From Sambucus nigra (taxonomy: Eukaryota > Streptophyta > Magnoliopsida > Dipsacales > Adoxaceae), in the NCBI GenBank assembly GCA_949130495.1, contig OX422207.1, positions 709,004,456-709,068,455 of the forward strand: a DNA stretch of 64,000 bases, in the 5' to 3' direction. This document shows positions 46,650 through 57,240 of this stretch, one piece after another. The notes under the pieces were generated by a model. The model made no database searches and was not told the origin of the DNA. It saw nothing but the letters and a program-made list of their open reading frames with translations. Positions within the stretch are counted from its first letter, which is position 1. Each line of letters starts with the position of its first letter. Position numbers and translations under genes: made by a program.

Positions 46650-47939
46650 CTACCCACACCTACCAGAGGAGCCTCCACCCTCATCATCTACATCCCGAGG
46701 TCCCCAAATTTCCTCTGCCTGAACAGAGTGTCGTAAGCACTCCATGGACTGATAAGCCTGAACCAGCTTCGAAAAAATCACAACACCCCCTTCCATGGTG
46801 TTAAATAAAATAAACCACCTTTGTCCAGTCTCCACTACCAACACCTTGCTGACTACTCTCCTCCACAACCACTTTATATAATCCCCGAGGACATGCCAAA
46901 CTCTCCCAACAGACTGAGAGGGACGGGTCGACGGATGCTGATTCTCCCATAGAGATCCAAGCAACAAACGCAGGCGCTCGGTCAAAACGTCTATCGGAAA
47001 GAAATTTGATGTCCGAGGTGGCACGACCTGTGCCCAGCCAAATTGGCGTATAAGCCGCCAAGGGAAATAAAAAGAGGTCTGTCTGAGACCAACCAGCCGC
47101 ACATATGAGTACTCTCCTAGCTCCAAAACAGGCTGCCACTGCCCCCACCAAGGCACTAACCAATATAGATTCTGGGCCCCATTCTCCACAAACCAGTTTT
47201 CCCAGCTCTCAATATCCAAGCCAATGCTGAAGAAGTAACGCAAAAAGAAGTTGTGTACAACTAACAAAGGGTACTCTGGAGGGGCCACCAAGCGGAGTCT
47301 TTCAGATAACCATATGAACAACATCACGGGGCTACCCCTCAGGAAGTCAGAACGACCTTCTCTCCAGGCATCCAGACCATTCAGCGTCTCCGCCAGTATC
47401 ACCGCCACAGGATTGTGACGGTATGACATCCACGAAGTAATGACTGCAAGTTGTGGGTCCACCAGCAGTTCCCCAGTCACTAGCAGTAATTTTGAAACCA
47501 GGCCCAGAGCAACGGCTCCAGCATAGCCAGCATCACCTACTTCTCGAAAATGCTCGGACTGCGGCACTATCAGGAGGGAGATCATTCCTCCACCAACCAA
47601 TGATCTGGCCGCCAAAGGCAAAATATGAAGAAGCCCGGCCAACAAATCCCTGGGAGAACGAGAAATTTTGGGCAAAGCTGCAGTAACACTGGGATTTATA
47701 CCCAGTATGGCAAAAAATTCCTCATAGGTAGGACAAACTTCATCCAACCCAAAACGGAGTACATGGTCTTCAGGGTACCAGAATTGTACCGCTGCCATCA
47801 GCATGTTCCACTCAATAGGCCGATTGCGCCACAAGGAGACTCGACGCATGTTGAAAGCATCATAGTCGACATTATAAGAGCACATTACTTCCAAGGCTTC
47901 GAGGTAGTTATCAAACTCAATGCTACTAGGGAGATCCAT
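46650..47939 (-). CDS. antisense 429-aa ORF of the Tat element (DUF7745/PMD-like family)
   Basis: An uninterrupted minus-strand frame from ATG 47939 to a stop at 46650, opposite to gag-pol. Residues about 53-80 (F-W-Y-P-E-D-H-V-L-R-F-G, then P-T-Y-E-E-F-F-A-I-L-G) resemble the opening of plant transposon-associated DUF7745 and PMD-type domains. The name is from memory and approximate. Trp-rich stretches follow (W-E-N-W-F, W-L-V-P-W-W-G-Q-W). The C-terminus is acidic, then Gly/Ser-rich. No catalytic motif is recognised. A TATA box (minus TATAAAAAGGGG, plus 48012-48022) lies about 75 bp upstream of the ATG. A remnant of the same gene lies at 57100-57240. It is intact while neighbouring gag-pol has a stop about every 40 codons, so recent selection or later damage elsewhere is possible. 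Confidence 0.75.
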   Translation of the reverse strand: MDLPSSIEFDNYLEALEVMCSYNVDYDAFNMRRVSLWRNRPIEWNMLMAAVQFWYPEDHVLRFGLDEVCPTYEEFFAILGINPSVTAALPKISRSPRDLLAGLLHILPLAARSLVGGGMISLLIVPQSEHFREVGDAGYAGAVALGLVSKLLLVTGELLVDPQLAVITSWMSYRHNPVAVILAETLNGLDAWREGRSDFLRGSPVMLFIWLSERLRLVAPPEYPLLVVHNFFLRYFFSIGLDIESWENWFVENGAQNLYWLVPWWGQWQPVLELGEYSYVRLVGLRQTSFYFPWRLIRQFGWAQVVPPRTSNFFPIDVLTERLRLLLGSLWENQHPSTRPSQSVGRVWHVLGDYIKWLWRRVVSKVLVVETGQRWFILFNTMEGGVVIFSKLVQAYQSMECLRHSVQAEEIWGPRDVDDEGGGSSGRCG

Positions 47940-48011
47940 CTTGCAAGGCTAAGAGATAGCGGGCAAGTAAGTAAGAATGTGAAGGTTTGATGGAAAAACT
48001 CCACCCTTACC

Positions 48012-48190
48012 CCTTTTTATACTTGGGCACCCTCACAAGAGTCATAATCCCTGCAGAAATCGAATGGAATCCTACCCCACAAAATATAAGAGGTTGAAGA
48101 GGGTACCAATTAAAGCCTTGAATTGATAGGATTGGACTGAACTGTCGATAGGCAGGACAGGGTGCTTGCCGATCGGCAACCCCCCCATTT
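48012..48190 (-). promoter_or_regulatory. promoter region of the antisense 429-aa gene
   Basis: On the minus strand a TATAAAAAGGGG box lies at plus 48012-48022. About 120 bp further upstream is a GATAGGCAGGACAGGG...TTGCCGATCGGCAA block (48146-48178) with a perfect TGCCGATCGGCA palindrome. The same block precedes the LTR TATA box (53258-53294), and a variant precedes the PMD gene. Confidence 0.65.
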
Positions 48191-48513
48191 TTACAAATTT
48201 TCCTTTTTACCTCTTTTGTCAAATCAGAAAACTCAATAAAAATAAATTGATATTCTCAACAGAATTTCAAAATCCCTTTTTCTCCTTATATAATTTCCCC
48301 TTTTAAATTAAAAACTTTCCTTCAAAAATTCCAAAACTACTCATTTTTACGGTCTCAGCAGCAAAGTAAAAAAGTGCATGCGCATGCATTCATTCATTAT
48401 TAATAAAAGATAATAAAAAACTCCATTGCATTGCATCTATTTGTTTATGTGTTACATCAATTTTGCAAGAAATAAAAAGAAAAAGAAAAAAACAACGGGA
48501 CTCAGCCCGAACC

Positions 48514-48549
<36 letters not shown>

Positions 48550-48560
48550 TACCTTTCTCC
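48191..48560. other. spacer between antisense genes
   Basis: AT-rich, with a CT microsatellite at its right end. No gene is visible. Confidence 0.6.
48512..48546. repeat. (CT)n microsatellite
   Basis: About 34 bp of perfect TC repeat just past the 3' end of the antisense PMD gene. Confidence 0.95.
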
Positions 48561-50658
48561 CTAAGAGCTTCCACCCTTGCGACGTGCTCTCTTTCCCCTG
48601 TGGTGGGATGATGCACCACCACTACCCAAGCCAGAGTCCTCTCCGGACGAAGCAGATGGCACCAAGTAAGAAGGATCAGTAATCGCATCCTGAATATGGG
48701 TAGTCGCTGAAGATATCCAGTCTCTGATGTCCCTTAGCCAAGTGGTCGACACTCGGACTTGCTGTAAGAAAAAGGAAAAATCAGTATCAAAGTTGAGATG
48801 ACCAAAATAGAAAAGAAAGAAAAAGAAGGACATAAAGGTATACTACGGGTCGGAGGGCCTCCTCTGTCAAACCCAACTCCTCTGGATCCATCGCAAGAGG
48901 ATGGTGCAGCATAGGCACTATCATTCCATCAACCCGCTAAATGTTGTACGAAGGAGTATGCAACCGCACAAAAGGAACCTTTGAGGTCGCCGCCGCCATA
49001 GATGTCGTGGGACTGCCGCCACTGTGAGATGATCCCACCGCCCGACTCGAACCCGCAGGAAGGAAAGGTAGGGCATTATATATGTTGGGCGCCATCAACC
49101 AACTCGTCACAAAATCCATATAGTCATACGGCGCAGCCGTATCAGTGTACAACAAGTAGGACTCACCGATCATCACCGCAATCCTTGCATCCTTCGACAG
49201 CAGTCGCTCCCGCCTCATAGACGTAGGAGGTTGCGCAGGTGGCACCACCACCTCCTCCTTAGAAATCTGGTGAACCACCCTCTCCCTGAGATACCAGGAA
49301 TGGCCGAACTCATGTGCCAGCAAATGCCTCATCTGCGCGTTCACCCCCGTCGTCCCTGCATCCAGAATGGTTATCCCCCAGGGATAAAAGGTCACCTGAA
49401 AATCTCCAAGCAGGAATAAATCAATACAAGATCAGAAGGTGCAAAAACCAAGACTGAAGATGGAAAGAATCTTACCCAACCATTGGTCAGGTCATTCAAG
49501 ACCTGACGCACCACCTCCATAGAGAAAAATCCCTTCGACTGCCGATTGGCCTTGCGCCATCGATACAATCGGCAGAAGTCCCCAACGGTGTCATCCTTCA
49601 GAGCGATCAGTGGGGTATTGCACCCAATCACCTAAAAAAACCACATCTGTCAAAAGATAAAAATTCACAAACAAAAAGAGACGCATAAGGAAAATGCGAA
49701 TGCATGAAAGGAAAATCCGAATGCATGAAAAGAAATGCACAAACTGAAGAATACCTCAAGAAGGTACGTGGCACCAGTAAAGGTCTGCCGGCAACACCGA
49801 ATGAATGCATCCAGAGAAGAGTAAAGGGTCGAAAAAGTCAGACTCCCCCAATCATAGAAAGGGATGTTCGAAAACATCCTCAGGTATGATAAGAACCACA
49901 AATGGATGACGTCGACGCTCGACGCCACCATGAAACCTCCCAACACCAGCAGCCCGTCCTACACATCAATCACCCTACCCAACAGAACATCCTTCAGCAG
50001 GAACACCCTGATAGAATCCCCAGAAACTATCCTCCCTACATCACCAAGTGCCGCACGCACTGCCTCTGGTCTCACCCGCAAAGAGCGATCCACCTCTATC
50101 TGCTCTCCATAATAATCCAGCCCCAATAGTTGATGCACATCTTTGGGAGTCACGGTCATCTCCCTGAAGCCGAAATGGAAGGTGTGAGTAGTATCCCCCC
50201 AAAACGCACAGGATCGTTATAGAACGAGATGTCTCATCCAGCGCAGATGCCAACCTCCCAAAACCCACTCAAGATACCACCCAATGCACCACAGGTGGGA
50301 GATGCTCCTATACATCCCTGAGCCTCGTCGTCCTTCGGGCGCGCATGTTCTTTAAAGAAATATCAGACTGGCAAAAAAGAAAAAAAATCTCATCAAAAGT
50401 CAAGAAAGAAAGAAAAATCACCAAAAAGAAAGGAATGCCAAAGGTCGGGTTACTTACACAACCGCTAGGATTCACTCTCGAAGAGCGATGAAGTGACGGC
50501 TCCCGCAGCAAAGTTCGCTCATCCGCAACAGGCTCAAACGCATCAAAGGAGTTCTCACTCCCCAAAGCAAGAGGCGCCCTGGCCCTCTACTCCACATTCG
50601 CCCCGTCATCAATGGTCAACCACTCCCTGTGGACGACAGTGCTCACAAAAGCGGCCAT
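48561..50658 (-). pseudogene. antisense PMD gene of the Tat element, six exons
   Basis: ATG 50658 opens exon 1 (M-A-A-F-V-S), ending at GTAAGT near 50458. Exon 2 carries T-T-H-T-F-H-F-G-F and M-T-V-T-P-K-D-V-H-Q-L-L-G-L, the PMD signature. Exon 3 has D-V-I-H-L-W-F-L-S-Y-L and D-W-G-S-L. Exon 4 (about 49631-49480) and exon 5 (from about 49395, W-Y-L-R-E-R) continue the domain with a Ser/Gly/Thr-rich tail. Exon 6 (48763-48561) ends in a basic G-K-R-A-R-R-K cluster that could be a nuclear signal. Introns are short with GT-AG ends. TAG stops in exon 1 and at the exon 2/3 boundary, and a TAA or frameshift before T-T-H-T-F-H, inactivate it. PMD proteins such as MAIN/MAIL1 act in chromatin silencing; the role of transposon copies is unknown. 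Confidence 0.8.
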
Positions 50659-50750
50659 TTCTTGAAGAGCGGAATGCTAGAATGATTTACAGAGAAATCG
50701 CAGAAAGAGAGAAAGCAAAGAAGCTGTGGAAAAAATGAAGGGATTCGTCC

Positions 50751-50870
50751 CCTTTATATAGGATGCCAAACGCCATGTCGATCGGCACTGACTTCTTACC
50801 TTCCCGAGGCAGTCCAAAAGTCTGTGCCACAGCCGAATGGCACCCCTCATACCATGCCAACCGGCACCCT
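50751..50870 (-). promoter_or_regulatory. promoter region of the antisense PMD gene
   Basis: Minus-strand TATATAAAGGGG (plus 50751-50761) lies about 95 bp upstream of ATG 50658. Just upstream is TGCCGATCGACATGGC (about 50774-50788), and further out TGCCGGTTGGCATGG (about 50853-50867). Both are variants of the motif shared with the other two promoters of this element. Confidence 0.6.
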
Positions 50871-51240
50871 CTTAAATTTCTTACAGAAATTCCCAAAAAA
50901 TAACAGAAAGTCCTAAAAAATCCTCGGAAAATTCCTAAAAATCCCAGGAAGGATTTAGAGCATTTTCACCAGGAAAGTTTCGCATTCCCTCAAGTCGGAA
51001 CCCCTCTTTCCCACTAAAATCCTCAAAAACCAAGTGAATCTCCTCCGGGCAAAGCTCGAAAGGATCTCTAAGGATCGCCTGATCACTTCCCTAGCGGAGT
51101 TTTTACAGCACCAAAATTGATTATCCCCCCTGTGAGGCTTCCTAAAGAAACAAAAGCTTCTCCAGCTATCAGCTCCCCAGCTCAGATCAAAATCACAAAG
51201 CACTTTCTCCAGCAGAATCAAAATCCAATCTTTATCCACT
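50871..51240. other. spacer before the minisatellite
   Basis: A/C-rich sequence with no gene. Short 'TCCTAAAAA.TCC' repeats near 50908-50945. Confidence 0.5.
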
Positions 51241-52140
51241 CTTAGGTCAGAATTGACCTCGGTCTTGGATCGTCACCTGAGTTAGGTCAGAATTGACCTC
51301 GGTCCTCGATCGTCACCACTCTTAGGTCAGAATTGAACTCGGTCTTGGATCGTCACCTGAGTTAGGTCAGAATTGACCTCGATCCTCAGTCGTCACCACT
51401 CTTAGGTCAAAATTGGCCTCGGTCTTGGATCGTCACCTGAGTTAGGTCACAATTGACCTCGGTCCTCGATCGTCACCACTCTTAGGTCAGAATTGTCCTC
51501 GGTCTTGGATCGTCACCTGAGTTAGGTAGAAATTGACCTCGGTCCTCGGTCATCACCACTCTTAGGTCAGAATTGACCTCGGTCTTGGATCATCACCTGA
51601 GTTAGGTCAAAATTGACCTCGGTCCTCGGTCGTCACCACTCTTTGGTCAGAATTGACCACGGTCTTGGATCGTCACCTGAGTTAGGTCTGAAATGGCCTC
51701 GATCCTTGGTCGTCACCACTCTTAGGTCAGAATTGACCTCAGTTTTGGATCATCACCTGAGTTAGGTCAGAATTGGCATCGGTCCTTGGTCGTCACCACT
51801 CTTAGGTCAGAATTGACCTCGGTCTTGGATCATCACATGAGTTAGGTCAGAAATGACCTCGATCCTCAGTCATCACCACTCTTAGGTCAAAATTGACCTC
51901 GGTCTTGGATCGTCACTTGAGTTAGGTCATAATTGACCTCGGTCCTCAGTCGTCACCACTCTTAGGTTAGAATTGACCTCAGTCTTGGATCGTCACCTGA
52001 GTTAGGTCAGAATTGACCTCGGTCCTCGATCGTCACCACTCTTAGGTCAGAATTGACCTCGGCCTTAGATTGTCACCCGAGTTAGGTCAGAATTGACCTC
52101 TTTCCTCTGTCGTCACCACTCTTAGGTCATAATTGACCTC
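51241..52140. repeat. 80-bp minisatellite, about 11.3 copies
   Basis: Units begin at 51241 and every 80 bp thereafter to 52121 without a single length change. Each unit is two diverged subunits of about 40 bp. Each subunit contains TTAGGTCAGAATTGACCTCGG, in which AGGTCA...TGACCT is an inverted pair, and a GATCGTCACC block. A looser, older version is at 60500-60960 in the second Tat copy, so the array belongs to the element. Confidence 0.97.
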
Positions 52141-52438
52141 GATTATTAGATCTTCACTCTATACCCGCAGAATTGGCTTTGACTCGCAGAATCGGTCACC
52201 CTCGTCACTTAAACTCGCAGATTTGGCTTTGACCCACAGAATTGGTCATCCCCCAGCATCACTTCAGGTCCTCAGAATATACCTAAACCTTTTATCTCCA
52301 TTCAAACCATCCCCTGCACACCCCTCAGGTCCTCATAATCGGACTCAACCCTCTGAATCAATCATACTCCCTCAAAAGCATCATATGGTGTCTATTCGAC
52401 GGTTATCATTTGTTCCAAACTCACCCGTTGAGGGGCTC
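52141..52438 (+). other. region before the 3' LTR, with polypurine-like tract
   Basis: Continues degenerate minisatellite-like text, then TTGAGGGGCTC (52428-52438), the probable polypurine tract, directly before the LTR start. GGTGTCTAT (52387-52395) is inverted relative to ATAGACACC (52440-52448), so the tract sits in a potential hairpin loop. Confidence 0.6.
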
Positions 52439-52599
52439 TATAGACACCCCATTATGTTACCCCTAACTCTCCTTGGGTCCCTAGTACCTCCCTTTATCAC
52501 TACAAACCCAGGTTATACCCCGAGTACTGACCTAGAATCCATCGGGCACTCCCAAGCTCCGTTTGATCAAAAATTCAAACTTTTTAGTTTGACAAAATC

Positions 52600-53190
52600 T
52601 GAATGAATCTTTGACGGGCACTGAATTCCCTTTCCAACAGTTCATCCCATGCGCGATTCCGACTTACCATGAGGTCGAACGACCTGTTTGTGTCCGAAAC
52701 GTAATCTAGAGGCCACCGGGCGCTCCCGATCTCTATTTCACCTAATTCAAATCTTTAGCTCGATAGAGACTGAATGAATCTTCGAAGGGCACTAAAACCC
52801 CTTTCCAATGGTCCGCTCCGTGCGCGATTCGGACTTACCATGCGGACGAACGATCCATTTGACTCTAAGAGGTCACCGAATGCTTCCAGGGCCCGGTTGA
52901 CCAAATTTAACTCCCCAAACCGGTTCAAAATCTTTGTAATGTCTAAGTACATCTCCTAACCCTTCCAACGGTCCGCCCCGTGCACGATTCGAACTTACCA
53001 TGCGGACGAATGATCCCTTTATGTCCAAACGATTCCCCGTCCAATGGACCGACAAATGCTTCCGATCCATATTTGACCCAAATTCAACTCCAAAACTCGG
53101 GAGCGGTCCAAGGACTTTCAAAGGTCTCTGAATTACCTTGCCAACGGTATGCCCCGTGCTCGATTCTGACCAACGGTTTTCCCTCGGCAG
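52600..53190 (+). repeat. tandem repeats of about 170 bp in the LTR U3 region
   Basis: Four diverged copies of a block like TTTCCAACGGTCCGCCCCGTG, CGATTCGGACTTACCATGCGG lie near 52629, 52800, 52964 and 53137. Related text is visible in the second copy at 61210-61400. Confidence 0.8.
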
Positions 53191-53257
53191 TAAATTTTCT
53201 AACAAGACCTGAAATACACTGCCAAATGACAAGTTCCAGACCCTACCTATCGGCAGG

Positions 53258-53312
53258 TGCCGATAGGCAGGACCAGGTCTATGCCGATCGATAGTTATCT
53301 GGGCCTATAAAA
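53258..53312 (+). promoter_or_regulatory. LTR promoter: shared palindromic motif plus TATA box
   Basis: GCCGATAGGCAGGACCAGG and TGCCGATCGATAG lie just upstream of TATAAAA (53306-53312). Transcription would begin about 30 bp downstream. The 5' LTR has lost this region, so the copy could not transcribe itself from its own 5' promoter. Confidence 0.7.
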
Positions 53313-54515
53313 TGAGGCCTTAACCTCATTTGCAAGAGGATCCCAGATATGATAAAAATTGCTCTCAGCGAATCCCAAAAACCTCTCTCGAAGACAACGC
53401 GATTTCAATATCCAAATCCCTTTCTAACTTCCATTTTTCATCATCCTTTTCATCAAACTTGGTGAATTAGCCACTCTCCATCATCATCCAAGTACAAGGG
53501 CTGCTCTCCAATATTCAAGATCAAGCTCAAGATCTTCAAGAAGGTCCAACTTTCTCTTCAAATTCTCTTAAATTCGCAATAATTTGTTTTATTACCTAGC
53601 ACTTTTATTATCTCATCTCAAACATCCTAATATACGTTTTATTTAGTATTATTTCACATCTCTTATTTTCATATAAATAAAACCCAAAAAACAAGAAAAC
53701 GAGGGTTTGCTCATAAATTCCAAATAGGGATTCTCATAATTTTCTCACACTTTTCTCACAACTTAAACACTTTTTCTACACACACGCACACTCACAAATA
53801 AGAGATCCCCCATTTGGATGTATGGAATAAATGCCACCCCTCGTTTTGTATGCGAACTACGTGGACTTTGATGCCTTTATAGGCTACGTAGGCATCTCGG
53901 GGTAAAACCCGAGACTCGAGTCCTATTCTCACTTTCTCCCTCATTTTCTATCTTCTCTAAATCCAATTTTCTTACATTTTATATACTTGTTCTTAGGGAC
54001 GTATCACCCCATATGCGTTATCATTCCGTTATAACGATCAGCGTAAGGGTAGTCGCGTCAATCTTATCTTCTAATATTATTTTTATACCTTCCTACGGAT
54101 GACTCGCTTTATCTCTTCCATGATACAAGTCGAGGATTGCTATCTCCACTATATATATTCACATGCACACATATCACGGGGAAAATAAAAAAGGAAAATA
54201 ACAAACATCCATGAGAGACCGAAAGGGCGGAATGGGTGCCTAACACCTTTTCATTTCGTAACTTAGCCTCCGAACCCTTCTCGAATTATTTTGGTTTCGT
54301 ATGCACCAATATGTCTTTGGATGCCATCCTTCGGGATGGCTTCCCCTTTTTCTTTTAGCTGTTTTGAGTAAAATAGACTGGCGACACTAAATATCTCTAC
54401 ATTTTTACACCTCATCTCAAATGACGTTAGTCGAAGCGCTCCCGAAAGGGACGCACGGGACCCGAGGATCCTTCCTTCACGCGCCCGCCCGCGATGAGGA
54501 TCGGGGATGGCCACA

Positions 54516-56214
54516 GAGTTGTCATACTATCTTTCTTCTGAAAAAATTCATGCTCAAATAAATATTCAATAATTGAGCACATTGCACTAATACTTATGTA
54601 TGTTACGGTTAATGAAAATATAATTTGGTTAGCATAAAAGCATAGTGAAAACTATTTACCTTGTGACCTCTTGAGCCTCTTTTTTATTTTTATGTGTGCA
54701 TACAATAACTATTATCTCATCTAAAAAGGTATTCATGTCATTGATAATCTCATATCTTTGTTTTGATTGTTCATTACAGGGTAATATTATGAAAATCAAA
54801 CTATACGATTTTATTGATATTGTTGCGATCGAAAAATTAATTGAACCCACCCTTGGAAATGTTCATATGACCTCTTTGATATTTAATCCTTATTGACCAT
54901 GGCCTCACACACCAAGTAATTTTCTTAGTTATAGTCTTTTGAGCCTAAAATATAGCCCTTATTCTCATTACCCGAATGTCAAAACCAACTACACATTGGA
55001 GTTTAAATCTTATATATAGATTCCTTACCTTTGTTCGAAAACATAGTTGGGAAAATTGATGTGTTGTTGTGGCATTGGAGCACATGAGTTGGCTTAGTTT
55101 TTGTGTTGCAAAGAAAAGAAGAAAATAATAGAAAATAAAAAGGCCGATTTTAAAAAAGTGAGAATCTCATTTCTAATTGAAGAAATAAAAAGTCACACTT
55201 ATTTGGGTTGGTGACTGCTTATGCTTGAATTGAGAAACTTATTTTCCAACATTATATTATTCTACACTTTACCATTATCCAAAGTTTTATCACGAAGCAC
55301 CTTGAATCCTAAAATTGTCTTTGCTTCATATACCTCACCTAGCCTACTTTATAACCCTGTAAAAGTACTACGTGATCTAATATTAAATATGGTTCGAAAG
55401 TCAATTTTAATTAAATGAGATTAAAATTAACCGTTGGGGTTTATTTTACCTCTTATAATAAATGTTATATTTTATGAGATTACTTATTCCATTTAAATTT
55501 ATCATTTTTCATCAATGTCTTGTGCACTATCATGGCTTTAATTACTGTTGCTCTTTATACTCGCATGCCTCGAGTGTTATACCTTTTTATATCATTTTAT
55601 TTTTTAAATGTAATTCCCATGAGACTTGAGTTGTTTGGCTTAAACGTTTATTCGAGTTATAAGATTTTTAACAAAAACATATATTTGTGTCGCCCATACA
55701 CTTTTATGGTTTCAAAATATAAAGTTTCCAATAATATTGCTAGCTTAAAAATTCGCGTATGCTAATGTCTTGTTAAAATCTTTCGATGATATTGAGTTCT
55801 CATTAGAGCATGGGCATCTATCTTGAGAAAAATCTGTTGTTTGTGAGTATCATATCTGGAAGTTCTCATGGCATAAAATGCATCTTCTAAGATAACCTAG
55901 GGATTTAATGGTTTGTTGCATAAGTTAAATACAACTACGTTTTTCAAAAAAGTGGCAGTTAGTTATACTTATTTCAAACAAGTCCGGGGTATTCATTGGT
56001 AAATTTTTCACTTCACTTCTAGGGACTACCTATGTGTTAGTTATTAGTTCTGATTAGTGTCGAATATTATATTTTATTTTCGACTTGTCAATGCATTATT
56101 GCATCCCCATGTTTGTTAAATCCCATACTTTTGTTATGTTAGTATACAAAGTATATTTTTTTTTGTCAATGGCATGTTCATGGTATATTTAAGATTTTAT
56201 AGGTGTTTGGATGC
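54516..56214. other. noncoding AT-rich flank
   Basis: No recognisable gene or element. Short ORFs have no homology. Confidence 0.6.
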
Positions 56215-56222
56215 ATTATGAT

Positions 56223-56824
56223 TAGGGCTGTAAATCGGGTTGGGTGAGCCGGGCTTGGGGTTTCTCAGGCTCGGCCCGAACTTACTTACGCATGCTCAAG
56301 CCCGAGCTCGGCCCGAATTTTTTTTTCCCACCTAGGCCCGAACTCGGCTCATATATATTACGGGCTTCGGGCCCGATTTCAATTTTTTTGCTAAAAAAGT
56401 TTGAATTAATTTTTTTTCTTGTATTTCCATCATGGAAAAAATTACACATTAAAATCTAATTGATATTTCATGAAATAAAATATATAATTATGAAATGTAT
56501 TAAATTAAAACAAGGGAAATAAGAGTGAAAACCTACAAATGCCTATTAAATTTCATACATTTAGTAAAATTTGACCACTAACAAAGGCCTATTGTGACTT
56601 GAGCAATTATATAAATTATTTATTTATTTATTTGGAAATATGAAGTTCGGGCTTCGGGCCCAATTCGGGCTTGGCAAGGTTCGGCTCAAGCTCAGCCCGA
56701 AATTCATTCGGGCTTGAAATTTTGGCTCAGGCTCCGCTCAGCTCAAACTTAAATAAAGCTCGGCCCGAAAATAGCGGGCCAAACGGACGGGCTTCGGGCC
56801 TCGGACGCTCAATTTACAGCCCTA
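56223..56824. mobile_element. hAT-type MITE, 602 bp
   Basis: Ends are TAGGGCTGTAAATCGGG and its near-inverse CAATTTACAGCCCTA. The element is flanked by a perfect 8-bp duplication ATTATGAT (56215-56222 and 56825-56832), the hAT target length. The ends are packed with CGGGCTTCGGGCC / GGCCCGAA motifs. The middle is AT-rich and codes for nothing. It would depend on an hAT transposase in trans. Confidence 0.95.
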
Positions 56825-57099
56825 ATTATGATCTATAAGTGTTCACAAATGCGCTTTCAAGCGTAAAAAAATAATTTCATAAATTCAGTGATGAGCTAGG
56901 ACTCTTCATAAAGAATGTTGATCATTAAGAAAGGAACACCCTAGTTTAAGCGACGTATCATTCCAACATTAAATGAAGAAGTTATGAAAAGTCAAAGAAA
57001 AAAGATAAAAAGTCAAAAGTCAAATTCTAATGTCAACTCAAAAATAAAAGTTGACCGAATCCATCGGCTCTAAGTCCGGATCAATCCAACACTATCACC

Positions 57100-57240
57100 A
57101 CTTCCATTTACTATAGCATGATTATGCCATAAGGAGACCCAACGAAAGCTCAAGGTGTCATAGTCGATATTATAGAGGCACATGGCCTCTAAGCCTTCAA
57201 GGTAGGGAGAAAAGAATTCAGACATGGGGAAAGCCACTTG
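57100..57240 (-). pseudogene. remnant of the antisense 429-aa gene
   Basis: Minus-strand Y-L-E-G-L-E-A-M-C-L-Y-N-I-D-Y-D parallels Y-L-E-A-L-E-V-M-C-S-Y-N-V-D-Y-D of the intact copy, then V-S-L-W. The frame is lost after about 45 residues. The TATA box upstream is conserved (minus TATAAAAAGGGGG, plus about 57306-57318), as is a 'CGATAGGTAGGACAAGGGG' version of the promoter motif near 57440. Confidence 0.8.

Larger units (their letters stand above)
34668..54515 (+). mobile_element. Tat/Ogre-lineage Ty3/gypsy retrotransposon with antisense cargo genes
   Basis: The element is recognised from gag-pol of the Tat lineage: a protease with a D-N-G-S active site followed by a G-patch-like segment, a second archaeal-type RNase H before the integrase, and H-M-N-G-H-M in the integrase zinc region. 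Order: truncated 5' LTR, PBS 37900, leader, gag 39138, protease, RT, RNase H, integrase to 46149, then two minus-strand genes (46650-47939, 48561-50658), an 80-bp minisatellite, and the 3' LTR 52439-54515. A 2.84-kb non-autonomous LTR element is nested in the 5' LTR. About 17 kb remain without the nested insert. Gag-pol is inactivated by many stops. Confidence 0.9.
52439..54515 (+). repeat. 3' LTR of the Tat element (about 2.08 kb)
   Basis: The start reads TATAGACACC, one base from the TGTAGACACC common at plant Tat LTR starts. The end reads GATGGCCACA and matches the 5' LTR end at 37898. It contains internal repeats (52600-53190), the TATA box at 53306, and the CTACGTGG/TACGTAGG pair near 53856-53890. 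Flanks beyond 54515 (GAGTT) cannot be matched, since the left flank of the element was lost. Confidence 0.85.
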
